NCBI GenBank assembly: GCA_020638875.1
Contig: JACKHS010000003.1
Location: 186,001 to 250,000, forward strand
From: Planctomycetota bacterium
Lineage (GTDB): Bacteria; Planctomycetota; UBA1135; GCA-002686595
Length of the DNA: 64,000 bases
Direction: 5' to 3'
The notes below the pieces were generated by a model, which had not been told where the DNA came from, made no database searches, and worked only from the letters and a program-made list of their open reading frames with translations. Positions 36,550 through 45,387 of the stretch are shown one piece after another; position 1 is the stretch's first letter, and each line of letters starts with the position of its first letter. The position numbers were made by a program, and so were the translations under genes.

Positions 36550-36626
36550 TGGTACACCCCACAGGATTCGAACCTGTAACCTCCTGATCCGTAGTCAGGT
36601 GCTCTATCCAGTTGAGCTAGGGGTGC
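36550..36626 (-). tRNA. tRNA-Arg (ACG)
   Basis: Seventy-seven nucleotides with encoded CCA. The acceptor is GCACCCC, and the anticodon stem CCTGA/TCAGG encloses CTACGGA, so the anticodon is ACG. A34 of this tRNA is the substrate of TadA, encoded just downstream. Confidence 0.97.
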
Positions 36627-36789
36627 GTGAGGGGGGAGGTTTGTAGACGGGGGCCGAGGTCGTGTCAAGCGCCGCCGCGGTTTCTCGGCGGAAGTGCGCG
36701 CGCCGCGAGGCGCGTGCCCGGCGCGACCGGCACGGGGTCGCGCGCGCCTGGCTGCTGACCCGGGGCCTCCGGGGAAGTACCCTCGGGGG

Positions 36790-37806
36790 ATGCCTCAGCG
36801 CGACACCATCCAGCACCTGATCAGCCTGCAGGATCTCGACGACGCGACGCTGTCCTCGATCCTCGAGCTCTCCATGGACCTCAAGCGCGTGAGCGTCGCG
36901 CCCGGGCTGGCCGGCAAGTCCGCGGGCCTGCTGTTCTTCCGCCGCTCGCTGCGCACCCGCACCTCGTTCGAGGCGGCCGTGCACCAGCTCGGCGGCCACA
37001 GCATCAACCTCAACGCCAGCTCGGACTTCTGGGAGCTCGAGGCGCACGAGGGCGCGATCATGGACGGGCGCGCGCCCGAGCACATCAAGGACGCCGCGGC
37101 GGTGCTCTCGCGCTACCTCGACGTGCTCGCCATCCGCCCGGCGCTCGAAGGTCGCTCGTGGGAGGCCGACCGCAAGGACGAGGGCATCCTGGCCTGGGCC
37201 GCCAACGCGGACGTGCCGGTGATCAACATGGAGTCGGCGCTGTGGCACCCGCTGCAGGCGCTGGCCGACCTGATGACGCTGCGCGAGGCGCTCGGCGACC
37301 TGCGCGAGCGACGCCTCGCGATCACCTGGACGAACTCCCCCACCTACGCCAGCCCGGCGGTCGTGCACTCGCTCGTGCTGGCGGCGCTGCGCCAGGGCAT
37401 GCACGTGCGCGTGGCGCACCCCGACGGTTACGAGCTCGACGACCGGGTGATGGCCAGCGCGCGCGCGCTCGCGACGGAGCGCGGCGCCGAGCTCGAGGTC
37501 ACCGGGGACCGCAACGCGGCGGTCGACGGCGCGCACGTCGTGTACGCGCGTTCGTGGCAGTCGCTGGCCGACTACGGCAACCCGACGCTGGCCGCGAGCC
37601 ACCGCGCGCGCACCAAGGACTGGCGCGTCGACGAGGCGCTGCTCGCGCGCGGCGCCGACGCGCGCCTGATGCACGCCATGCCGGTGCGGCGCAACGTGGA
37701 GGTCTCCGACGAGGTGCTCGACGGGCCGCGCAGCCTGATCTACGACCAGGCGGAGAACCGCCTGCACTCGCAGAAGGCGCTGCTGCTCAAGCTCCTCTCG
37801 CGCTGA
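36790..37806 (+). CDS. argF': N-acetylornithine (or succinylornithine) carbamoyltransferase
   Basis: A 338-residue arginine-pathway enzyme. The carbamoyl phosphate loop is RRSLRTRTSFE. Features of the acetylated-substrate branch are visible: AIMDGRAPEHIKDAAAVLSR, VPVINMESALWHPLQ, HAMPVRRNVEVSDEV and QAENRLHSQKA. Ordinary ornithine carbamoyltransferases have HCLP and lack the MDG-EHI block. The ATG at 36790 lies 23 codons before the carbamoyl-binding strand region begins. dnaE follows after 22 bases. Whether the substrate is acetyl- or succinylornithine cannot be told from this. Confidence 0.88.
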   Translation: MPQRDTIQHLISLQDLDDATLSSILELSMDLKRVSVAPGLAGKSAGLLFFRRSLRTRTSFEAAVHQLGGHSINLNASSDFWELEAHEGAIMDGRAPEHIKDAAAVLSRYLDVLAIRPALEGRSWEADRKDEGILAWAANADVPVINMESALWHPLQALADLMTLREALGDLRERRLAITWTNSPTYASPAVVHSLVLAALRQGMHVRVAHPDGYELDDRVMASARALATERGAELEVTGDRNAAVDGAHVVYARSWQSLADYGNPTLAASHRARTKDWRVDEALLARGADARLMHAMPVRRNVEVSDEVLDGPRSLIYDQAENRLHSQKALLLKLLSR

Positions 37807-37828
37807 CCGCCGGCCCCCGCACCCGACG

Positions 37829-40800
37829 ATGAGCGCGCCGGACTTCGTCCACCTGCACGTCCACACCGAGTACAGCCTGCTCGACGGAGCGAACCGCATC
37901 GGCGACCTCGTCGACGCGTGCGTCGCCGACGGCCAGCCCGCGCTGGCGCTGACCGACCACGGCAACATGTTCGGCGCGGTGGAGCTCTACAAGAAGGCCA
38001 CGGGCAAGGGCGTCAAGCCGCTGATCGGCTGCGAGGTCTACATCGCGCGCCAGTCGCGCTTCGAGCCGCACAGCAAGAAGAAGGGCAACGGCTACAACCA
38101 CCTGACGCTGCTCGCGCGCAACGAGACCGGCTACCGCAACCTGATGGAGCTGGCCTCGCTCGCCTACCTGGAGGGCTACCACTTCCGGCCGCGCATCGAC
38201 AAGGAGCTGCTCTACCGCCACGCCGAGGGCATCAACTGCCTCTCGGGCTGCCTCGCCGGCGAGCTGAACCAGCTCTTCCTCACGGGCCGCGAGGACGAGG
38301 CCGCCACGCTCGCGGCCGAGCTGCGCGACATCTTCGGGCCCGAGCACTTCTGGCTCGAGCTGCAGCGCAACGGGATCGACGAGCAGAACGTCGCCAACGA
38401 GGCGCTCTACCGCCTCCACCAGCGCACGGGCATCCCGCTAGTCGCGACGAACGACATCCACTACCTGCGCGCGGAGGACTGCGAGGCACAGGACGTGCTG
38501 CTGTGCATCCACACCGGCGCGAAGAAGGCCGAGGAGAAGCGCTTCAAGTTCGAGACGGACACGCTGTACTTCAAGAGCCGCGAGGAGATGGGCCACATGT
38601 TCAGGGACCTGCCCGAGGCCCTGAAGGCGACCATCGACGTGGCCGACCAGACCGAGCTGGCGCTCGAGTTCGGCACGTACCACCTGCCCATCTTCACGTC
38701 GGACACGGGCGAGTCCCCCGACCAGATCTTCGCGCGCCTGCTCGAGGAGGGCCTGCGGCGCAAGTACGGCGCCGACAACCGCGAGGCGCGCGAGCGCCTC
38801 GAGTACGAGAAGCGCGTCATCACGGAGCTGGGCTTCGTCTCGTACTTCCTGATCGTGTGGGACCTGATCCGCTGGGCGCGGGACAACGGCATCCCCGTTG
38901 GCCCCGGCCGCGGCTCGGCGGCGGGCTCGATGGTGGCCTACCTGCTCGACATCACGAAGGTCTGCCCGCTGCGCTACGGCCTGCTCTTCGAGCGCTTCCT
39001 CAACTCCGCGCGCGTGTCGATGCCCGACATCGACATCGACTTCTGCAAGGAGGGCCGCGAGCGCGTGCTGCACTACACGCGCGAGCGCTACGGCGACGAT
39101 CACGTCGCGCAGATCGCGACCTTCGGCACGATGGCCTCGCGCACGGTGGTGCGCGACGTCGGCCGCGTGCTCGACATCCCGCTGCCCGACGTCGACAAGG
39201 TCGCCAAGAAGATCCCGCAGGGCCCCGGCGCGCCGTCGTTGCGCGAGTCGCTCGACAAGGACCCGGACCTGGCCGAGCTGCGCCGCCAGCCCGAGCTCGA
39301 GCAGCTGTTCGAGCTGTCGCTGCCGCTCGAGGGCCTGGCGCGACACATGTCGACGCACGCGGCCGGGGTGGTGATCGCCGACAAGCCCATCCGCACCTAC
39401 GTCCCGCTCGCCAAGAACGGCGACGACGTGGTGACGCAGTGGCCGGCGCCGCAGCTCGAGGAGCTCGGGCTGCTCAAGATGGACTACCTGGGGCTGCGCA
39501 CGCTGACGATCCTCAGCCGCGCCCTGGCGAACATCGCGAAGCAGGGCGGTACGCCGCCCGACCTCGACACGCTCCCGCTCGACGACCGCAAGACGTACGA
39601 GCTGCTGATGAGCGGCGAGACGCAGGGGGTCTTCCAGCTCGAATCGGAGGGCATGCGCAAGCTGATCCAGCGCCTCCGCCCGGACTGCTTCGAGGACCTG
39701 ATCGCCATCCTGGCCCTCTACCGGCCCGGCCCGCTGGAGTCGGGCATGGTCGACATGTTCGTCGACCGCAAGCACGGCCGCGAGGCGATCGTCTACCCGC
39801 ACGACAGCCTGGAGGACATCCTGCGCGACACCTACGGGTGCATCGTCTACCAGGAGCAGGTGATGCTCATCTCGAGCACGCTGGCCAACTTCTCGCTGAA
39901 CGAGGCCGACAACCTGCGCAAGGCGATGGGCAAGAAGAAGCCCGAGATCATGCAGAAGTTCTCGGCGCAGTTCCTCGAGGGCGCCGTCACGAACGGCTGC
40001 GATCCGGGCGTCGCGCAGGAGACCTGGGACAACATCGTCAAGTTCGGGGGCTACGGCTTCAACAAGTCGCACTCCACCGCCTACGCGCTGGTCAGCTACC
40101 ACACGGCCTACCTCAAGGCCCACGCGCGCAGCGCCTTCCTCGCCGCGAACCTCTCGTGCGAGATGAGCGACGCCGGCAAGGTGAAGGAGCTGCTCGACGA
40201 CGCGCGCCGGGCGGGCATCGAGGTGCGCTGGCCCGACGTCGCGCGCTCGTGCTGGGAGTTCGAGGTCGAGGACGACGCGATCCGCTTCGGCTTCGGCGCG
40301 GTCAAGGGCACCGGCCAGAAGGCGGTCGAGCGCATCGTCGCCGCCCGCGACGAGCTCGCCGGCGAGCGCAAACCGATCACGCTGCACGAGCTGTGCAAGG
40401 TGGCCGACCCCGCCGAGGTCGGGCGCACGTCGTGGGAAGCGATCATCAAGTCGGGTGCGTTCGACCCCGGCGGCCACAACCGCGGCGCGGTGCTCGCGGC
40501 CCTCGACTCCGCCTTCGCGGACGGCGCGCGCGCCGCCGCGGACCGCAAGTCGGGCCAGGGCGACCTCTTCGGGATGCTCGCACCGGCGGCGCACGACACC
40601 GACGCCGGCGACGGCATCGACGACCGCAGGGCCTTCGACCGGGCCGACACGCTGCGCGCCGAGTTCGAGGTGCTGGGCTTCTACCTCAGCGGCCACCCGC
40701 TCGAGGAGCGCGCGGGGCTGATCTCGATGCTCTCGAGCGGCTCCACCGAGCAGCTCGCCGCGATGCCGGGCGGCACGATGGTGAGCCTGGCCGGGATGGT

Positions 40801-41284
40801 CATGGGCTACTCGGAGAACCTCGTGAAGTCGGGGCGCTCCGCCGGCCAGAAGATGGCGCGCTTCCGCCTCGAGGACCTCAAGGGCAGCGTCAACGTCACC
40901 GTGTTCCCGCGCACGTTCGCCGAGTGCCGCGAGTCGCTCGAGGAGGGCGCGGTGCTCGTCTGCCGCGGCAAGCTCGAGGAGGACAGCGAGGAGCCGGCGA
41001 TGCTGCTCGAGGAGGTCTTCTCGCTCGAGGAGGCCCTGGCGCGCTTCGAGGGCGGGCTGATGATCCACGTCGGCCCCGAGGACGCGCAGGCGCTCGAGCG
41101 CCTGGGCGAGACGCTGCAAGCGCACCGCGGGAAGCAACCGCTCTACTTCCAGGTCACGGGGGACGACGGCCACAGCCGCCGCGTGCGCGCGGGCAACGGG
41201 TGGACCGTCGCCATCTCGAACGACCTGGCCACGCAGGTCGACGCCATCCTCGGACGCGGCCGCGTGCGCATGGCGCGCGTGTAG
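37829..41284 (+). CDS. dnaE: DNA polymerase III alpha subunit DnaE
   Basis: The 1151-residue replicative polymerase. The PHP domain starts VHLHVHTEYSLLDGANR. The palm has GPGRGSAAGSMVAYLLDI and the catalytic aspartates in MPDIDIDFC. FGGYGFNKSHSTAYALVSYH marks the fingers, helix-hairpin-helix and OB domains follow, and the C-terminus is of DnaE1 type. Length is normal. It is followed by the minisatellite rather than by a gene; no terminator hairpin is evident just after its stop. Confidence 0.98.
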   Translation: MSAPDFVHLHVHTEYSLLDGANRIGDLVDACVADGQPALALTDHGNMFGAVELYKKATGKGVKPLIGCEVYIARQSRFEPHSKKKGNGYNHLTLLARNETGYRNLMELASLAYLEGYHFRPRIDKELLYRHAEGINCLSGCLAGELNQLFLTGREDEAATLAAELRDIFGPEHFWLELQRNGIDEQNVANEALYRLHQRTGIPLVATNDIHYLRAEDCEAQDVLLCIHTGAKKAEEKRFKFETDTLYFKSREEMGHMFRDLPEALKATIDVADQTELALEFGTYHLPIFTSDTGESPDQIFARLLEEGLRRKYGADNREARERLEYEKRVITELGFVSYFLIVWDLIRWARDNGIPVGPGRGSAAGSMVAYLLDITKVCPLRYGLLFERFLNSARVSMPDIDIDFCKEGRERVLHYTRERYGDDHVAQIATFGTMASRTVVRDVGRVLDIPLPDVDKVAKKIPQGPGAPSLRESLDKDPDLAELRRQPELEQLFELSLPLEGLARHMSTHAAGVVIADKPIRTYVPLAKNGDDVVTQWPAPQLEELGLLKMDYLGLRTLTILSRALANIAKQGGTPPDLDTLPLDDRKTYELLMSGETQGVFQLESEGMRKLIQRLRPDCFEDLIAILALYRPGPLESGMVDMFVDRKHGREAIVYPHDSLEDILRDTYGCIVYQEQVMLISSTLANFSLNEADNLRKAMGKKKPEIMQKFSAQFLEGAVTNGCDPGVAQETWDNIVKFGGYGFNKSHSTAYALVSYHTAYLKAHARSAFLAANLSCEMSDAGKVKELLDDARRAGIEVRWPDVARSCWEFEVEDDAIRFGFGAVKGTGQKAVERIVAARDELAGERKPITLHELCKVADPAEVGRTSWEAIIKSGAFDPGGHNRGAVLAALDSAFADGARAAADRKSGQGDLFGMLAPAAHDTDAGDGIDDRRAFDRADTLRAEFEVLGFYLSGHPLEERAGLISMLSSGSTEQLAAMPGGTMVSLAGMVMGYSENLVKSGRSAGQKMARFRLEDLKGSVNVTVFPRTFAECRESLEEGAVLVCRGKLEEDSEEPAMLLEEVFSLEEALARFEGGLMIHVGPEDAQALERLGETLQAHRGKQPLYFQVTGDDGHSRRVRAGNGWTVAISNDLATQVDAILGRGRVRMARV

Positions 41285-41314
41285 CGCGCGATCGTCGCCG
41301 CGCAGGGCCTGCCG

Positions 41315-41529
41315 ACACGCGGGGCTTCGCAGACACGCAGAGCCGGCCCACACGCGGAGCTTCGCCCACACGCGGGGCTTCGCCCACACGCGGGGCTTCG
41401 CCCACACGCGGAGCTTCGCAGGCATGCGGGGCATCGCGAACACGCGGGGCATCGCGAACACGCGGGGCATCGCGAACACGCGGGGCTTCGCAGACACGCG
41501 GGGCTTCGCAGACACGCGGGGCTTCGCCG
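41315..41529 (+). repeat. Minisatellite block A: twelve units of about 18 nt
   Basis: Eleven 18-nt units and one 17-nt unit in tandem, consensus ACACGCGGGGCTTCGCAG with variants ending CCC or CGA and with GCATCG for GCTTCG. Identity is near perfect in the middle (41440-41529) and decays to either side, with degenerate copies up to about 41575. It starts 30 bases after the dnaE stop. Confidence 0.95.
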
Positions 41530-41700
41530 AGACGCAAGCTCCGTCGACACGCGGCCCTGCCGACCGCGGGTCCTTCCGACAGGAGGATGCAGATGCTACG
41601 CGGGCAGCTTGCTGCGCCGGCGTCGCGCCACACCCTTCGCAGACACGCGAGTTCCGCGGAGACGCGGCCCTGCTGACAGGAGGGCTTCGCTGCTTCGCGG

Positions 41701-41775
41701 GCGTCGTGCCACGCAGCGTCGTGCCACGCAGCGTCGTGCCACGCAGCGTCGTGCCACGCAGCGTCGTGCCACGCA
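41701..41775 (+). repeat. Minisatellite block B: five identical 15-nt units
   Basis: GCGTCGTGCCACGCA repeated five times without a mismatch. Each unit contains the dyad CGTG-C-CACG. It shares the CCACGC core with the neighbouring blocks. Confidence 0.97.
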
Positions 41776-41783
41776 GCGTCGCT

Positions 41784-42077
41784 GACACGCGAGAGTCACT
41801 GACACGCGGGAGTCGCTGACACGCGGGAGTCGCTGACACGCGGGAGTCGCTGACACGCGGGAGTCGCTGACACGCGGGAGTCGCTGACACGCGGCGTCGT
41901 GCCACGCGGCGTCGCTGCCACGCGGCGTCGCTGACACACGGAGTCACTGCCACGCGGAGTCGCTGACACACGGAGTCAGTGCCACGCGGCGTCGCTGCCA
42001 CGCGGAGTCGCTGATACACGGAGTCACTGCCACGCGGAGTCGCTGACACGCGGGCGCCGCTGACACGCGAGCTCCGT
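41784..42077 (+). repeat. Minisatellite block C: eighteen units of 15-17 nt
   Basis: Starts with a variant, then five exact copies of GACACGCGGGAGTCGCT (41801-41885), then 15-17-nt variants beginning GCCACGCGG or GACACACGG. Between 41933 and 42044 these alternate as a 32-nt higher-order pair. Unit lengths that are not multiples of three rule out a conserved coding role. Confidence 0.95.
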
Positions 42078-42185
42078 GGGCCTTCGGCGCTGCCGACACG
42101 AGGGTCCGCCCGACAGGCAGGTCTCGCTGCCGCGCGGCCTCGACGGACACGCCGACGCCGCGCGCGCGGGCTCCCTCCAACACCC

Positions 42186-42222
42186 GGAGGGCCCCCCACC
42201 GCCTCGCGGTCGGGGGCCCTCC
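42186..42222 (-). terminator. Hairpin ending the ribosomal superoperon
   Basis: GGAGGGCCCCC (42186-42196) pairs with GGGGGCCCTCC (42212-42222) around a 15-nt loop, 40 bases beyond the rplQ stop. Being symmetric, it could also stop transcripts arriving from the repeat side. Confidence 0.65.
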
Positions 42223-42261
42223 CTGTGGGCTCGGTCGGGCGCGGGTCGACCCGCGCGACGC

Positions 42262-42657
42262 TCAGGCCTCGGCGTCCGCGCCCAGGTCCGCCGTCACGGT
42301 CCGCTCGACGAACTCGATGATCGAGCGCTCGGCGGCGTCGCCCAGGCGGGGCTTGGAGAGCTTCAGGATGCGCGTGTAGCCGCCCGGACGGGCCGCGAAG
42401 CGCGGGCCGAGGGTCTCGAACAGCTTGGCCACGGCGTCCTTGCTGCGCAGGAGCGCGAAGGCGCGACGGCGGTTGTGCACGTTGTCGACCTTGGCCAGCG
42501 TCACCAGCTTCTCGACGAAGGGGCGGATGGCCTTGGCCTTGACCGTCGTGGTCGTGATGCGCTCGTGCTCGATGATGGACGCGGCCATGTTGCGCTGCAT
42601 CGCAGTGCGGTGGCTGGTGGTCCGGCCGAGCTTCTTGGTGGCTACTCTGTGTCGCAT
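42262..42657 (-). CDS. rplQ: 50S ribosomal protein L17
   Basis: A 131-residue protein at the exit-tunnel rim. MRHRVATKKLGRTTSHRTAM and AKAIRPFVEKLVTLAK are diagnostic. It is last in the operon after rpoA. The C-terminus carries a short extension after the conserved RPGGYTRILKL. Confidence 0.98.
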   Translation of the reverse strand: MRHRVATKKLGRTTSHRTAMQRNMAASIIEHERITTTTVKAKAIRPFVEKLVTLAKVDNVHNRRRAFALLRSKDAVAKLFETLGPRFAARPGGYTRILKLSKPRLGDAAERSIIEFVERTVTADLGADAEA

Positions 42658-42694
42658 GGTGGTTTCGACTGCGTGAGGGCGCGGGGGCGCCCGC

Positions 42695-43684
42695 TCAGAC
42701 GGTCATCCCGAGGCTGAGGCCGCGCTCGGAGAGCTTCGCCTTGATCTCGGTGAGGCTGGTCTTGCCGAGGTTCTTGAGGTTCATCACCTCGTTCTCGGAC
42801 ATGGTGACCAGGTCGTACAGGGTGCGCATGTTGGCACCGTCCAGGCAGTTGCGCGCGCGCACCGAGAGCTCGAGATCGGAGATCGGCGCCTCGAGCATCT
42901 TCGCGAGCTGAGTCGACTCGCGGTTGCTCTCGTTGAACTCGGACGAGCCGACGTCCTCGGCGATCAGCTCACCGTCGCGGCTCTCCTCGAAGAGCACGAA
43001 GGGGTTCAGGTGCTTGCGGTAGATCTTGGCCGCCTCGACGAGCGCCAGTTGCGGCGTCACCGTGCCGTCGGTCCAGACCTCGAGCACCAGGCGGTCGTAG
43101 TCGGTCAGCTTGCCGACACGCGTCGCCTCGATGGCGTAACGCACGCGGTGGACCGGCGAGTAGATCGAGTCGACCGGGATGGTGCCGAGCTCCTGCGACG
43201 GGTCGGCGTTGTCCTCGGCGGGCACGTAACCGCGGCCGCGCTTGACGTCCATCTCCACCGAGAACTCGGTGTCCATGGTCAGCGTCGCGATGTGGAGGTC
43301 GGTGTTGACGACGCGAGCGTCGCCCTCGCACTCCACGTCGGCACCGGTCACCTCACCCTTGGTCTCGCGGTTGATGCGCAGCTTGATGGGCCGATCGCCC
43401 TCGTGCTGGATGCGCAGCCGCTTGAGGTTGAGGATGATGTCGGTGACGTCCTCGTAGACGCCGTCGAGGGAGTCGAACTCGTGGGCCGCGCCCGCGATAC
43501 GCACCGCGGTGATCGCGGTGCCCTCGATCGAGGAGAGCAGCACGCGCCGCAGGCCGTTGCCGATCGTGTGACCGAAGCCGCGCTCGAAGGGCTCGATCAC
43601 GAAGCGACCGAACTCCTGCGTCAGCGTGTCGGCGTCCGGGACGACCTTGCTCGGCAGCTCGAAGTTGCGCCAGCGGATTCTCAT
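42695..43684 (-). CDS. rpoA: RNA polymerase alpha subunit
   Basis: A 329-residue protein. The assembly domain has GFGHTIGNGLRRVLLSSIEG, and the C-terminal domain has LELSVRARNCLDGANMRTLYD and NLGKTSLTEIKAKL (promoter UP-element and activator contact). Linker and length are normal. It lies 12 bases after rpsD. Confidence 0.99.
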   Translation of the reverse strand: MRIRWRNFELPSKVVPDADTLTQEFGRFVIEPFERGFGHTIGNGLRRVLLSSIEGTAITAVRIAGAAHEFDSLDGVYEDVTDIILNLKRLRIQHEGDRPIKLRINRETKGEVTGADVECEGDARVVNTDLHIATLTMDTEFSVEMDVKRGRGYVPAEDNADPSQELGTIPVDSIYSPVHRVRYAIEATRVGKLTDYDRLVLEVWTDGTVTPQLALVEAAKIYRKHLNPFVLFEESRDGELIAEDVGSSEFNESNRESTQLAKMLEAPISDLELSVRARNCLDGANMRTLYDLVTMSENEVMNLKNLGKTSLTEIKAKLSERGLSLGMTV

Positions 43685-43696
43685 GGAGTGTCTCCT

Positions 43697-44323
43697 CTAC
43701 TTCGAGCAGAGCTCGATGATCAGCTGTTCTTGGATCGGGTGCGGCACGTCCTCGCGCTTCGGGATGCCGGTGACCTTCGACGTCAGCGTGGCGTGGCTCG
43801 ACTCGATCCAGGCCGGGACGGGCTGCGACTTGTTGATCTCGATGGCCTCGGACACGATCTTGCGCGTGTTCTCCTTGGTGCCGGGCTCGATCGTGTCCCC
43901 CGGACGCACCGAGAAGGACGCGATGTCGACGCGGCGGCCGTTCACGCGGAAGTGACCGTGGTTGATGAGCTGACGCGCGTGGTTGCGCGAGAGCGCGAAG
44001 CCGCTGGCCAGCACCACGTTGTCGAGGCGACGCTCGAGCAGCATCAGCAGGTTCTCACCCGTGTTGCCCTTCAGGCGCTCGGCCTCCTTGAAGTACAGCT
44101 TGAACTGCTTCTCCTGCACGCCGTAGATGCGCTTCAGCTTCTGCTTCTCGCGCAGGCGCACGCCGTACTCGGTCACCTTGGTGCGCTTCTGGGCGTGGAC
44201 ACCCGGCGGGTAGTCCCGGCGGGCGAGGGCGCACTTGTCCGCGAAGCAGCGTTGCCCTTTCAGGAAGAGCTTCATGCCCTCGCGGCGGCACAGCTTGCAC
44301 TTGTTTCCGGTGTATCGAACCAT
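43697..44323 (-). CDS. rpsD: 30S ribosomal protein S4
   Basis: A 208-residue 16S-binding primary assembly protein. It is the zinc-binding version: CKLCRREG and CFADKCAL supply four cysteines. The S4 RNA-binding domain is at LDNVVLASGFALSRNHARQL. The ATG at 44323 (MVRYTGNKCKLC) matches the family start. Confidence 0.98.
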   Translation of the reverse strand: MVRYTGNKCKLCRREGMKLFLKGQRCFADKCALARRDYPPGVHAQKRTKVTEYGVRLREKQKLKRIYGVQEKQFKLYFKEAERLKGNTGENLLMLLERRLDNVVLASGFALSRNHARQLINHGHFRVNGRRVDIASFSVRPGDTIEPGTKENTRKIVSEAIEINKSQPVPAWIESSHATLTSKVTGIPKREDVPHPIQEQLIIELCSK

Positions 44324-44376
44324 GTCTTCTCGACTCGTTGGCGCGGGACTGGCCTCTGGGGTTCCTCTGCTCTGAC

Positions 44377-44757
44377 CTAGACGCGACGGCGCTTGCTCGC
44401 GCGGCAACCGTTGTGGGGCAGCGGGGTGCAGTCCTCGATCGAGAGGACTTTCAACCCGGCGTTGTTCAGCGCACGAATGGCGCTCTCACGGCCGGAGCCG
44501 GCGCCTTTCACGCGCACCTCGACCTCACGCATGCCGTGACGGATGGCGGCCTGCGCGGCGGTGTCGGCCGCGCGCTGGGCGGCGAAGGGCGTGCTCTTGC
44601 GCGTGCCCTTGAAGCCGCTGCCGCCGGCCGAGCCCGCGGAGATCGCGGCGCCGGTCGGATCGGTGATCGTGACGATCGTGTTGTTGAAGCTCGCCTTGAT
44701 GTGGACCACGCCACGGGCGACGTTCTTCTTGATCTTGCGCTTGGTGCTCTTGGCCAT
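44377..44757 (-). CDS. rpsK: 30S ribosomal protein S11
   Basis: A 126-residue platform protein. ASFNNTIVTITDPTGAAISA and the C-terminal DCTPLPHNGCRASKRRRV are canonical. It lies between rpsM and rpsD. Confidence 0.98.
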   Translation of the reverse strand: MAKSTKRKIKKNVARGVVHIKASFNNTIVTITDPTGAAISAGSAGGSGFKGTRKSTPFAAQRAADTAAQAAIRHGMREVEVRVKGAGSGRESAIRALNNAGLKVLSIEDCTPLPHNGCRASKRRRV

Positions 44758-44821
44758 GATTGGGAGGTCTTGGGCGTTGTGTGCTGCTGTGGGCGGCGGG
44801 CGCGGTGCGGGCGGCCGCGGC

Positions 44822-45205
44822 CTACTTCATGCCCTTCACGGACTTCTTGCCGGCCACCGTCTTCTTGGGGCCCTTGCGGCTGCGGGCGTTCGTCCGGGTG
44901 CGCTGGCCGCGCACGGGCAGGCCGCGGCGGTGGCGGAGGCCGCGGTAGCAGCCGATGTCGCGCAGGCGCGCGATGGCGGCGGCCGTCGCGCGACGCAGGT
45001 CACCCTCCACCTCGTAGTTCTTCTCGAGGTGGTTCGCCAGCTCCGTGATCTGCTCCTCGGTCAGGTCGCGGGCGAGCATGTTGGGGTCGAGACCGAGGTC
45101 CTTGCAGACCTTCTTCGAGGTCGTGCGCCCCACCCCGTAGATGTACAGGAGGGAGAACTCGAGCTTCTTGTTGTTGGGGATGTCTACACCGACGACGCGC
45201 GGCAT
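44822..45205 (-). CDS. rpsM: 30S ribosomal protein S13
   Basis: A 127-residue head protein contacting tRNA and L5. MPRVVGVDIPNNKKLEFSL begins at 45205; GCYRGLRHRRGLPVRGQRT is diagnostic. The C-terminal tail is lysine-rich. It follows rpmJ by 62 bases. Confidence 0.98.
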   Translation of the reverse strand: MPRVVGVDIPNNKKLEFSLLYIYGVGRTTSKKVCKDLGLDPNMLARDLTEEQITELANHLEKNYEVEGDLRRATAAAIARLRDIGCYRGLRHRRGLPVRGQRTRTNARSRKGPKKTVAGKKSVKGMK

Positions 45206-45267
45206 GGGCTTGCTCCGTGTGGGGGCTCCGACTCGGGGGCTCCGGGGTTGTGCTCGGGGATCTGGGG

Positions 45268-45387
45268 TTACTTGCCTTGGCGCTGCTTGTGGCGGGGATC
45301 GGCGCTGCAGATGACCCGGAGGACTCCGCGGCGACGCACGATCTTGCAACTCGAGCACATGCGGCGAACGCTACTACGAACTTTCAT
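45268..45387 (-). CDS. rpmJ: 50S ribosomal protein L36 (zinc type)
   Basis: A 39-residue protein: MKVRSSVRRMCSSC then RVICSADPRHKQRQGK, with the C-C-C-H zinc set intact. Its ATG starts on the base after the infA stop codon, so the two are almost certainly co-translated. Plain L36 is 37-38 residues. Confidence 0.97.
   Translation of the reverse strand: MKVRSSVRRMCSSCKIVRRRGVLRVICSADPRHKQRQGK

Noticed and set aside
41701..41775. Sigma-54 promoters: the 15-nt unit reads TGGCAC on the minus strand
   Set aside because: The -12 GC is one base off the required spacing in every copy and no gene follows in that direction.
41315..42077. CRISPR array
   Set aside because: Units of 15-18 nt abut one another with no unique spacers and no cas genes are near.
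41315..42077. Repetitive protein encoded by the repeats
   Set aside because: The 18- and 15-nt blocks keep frame but the 16/17-nt block does not, there is no start or ribosome-binding site, and the long open frames are a by-product of GC-rich DNA.
38438..42199. A 1253-codon minus-strand frame antisense to dnaE
   Set aside because: Its composition is that of a shadow frame, and dnaE on the other strand is fully supported by motifs.
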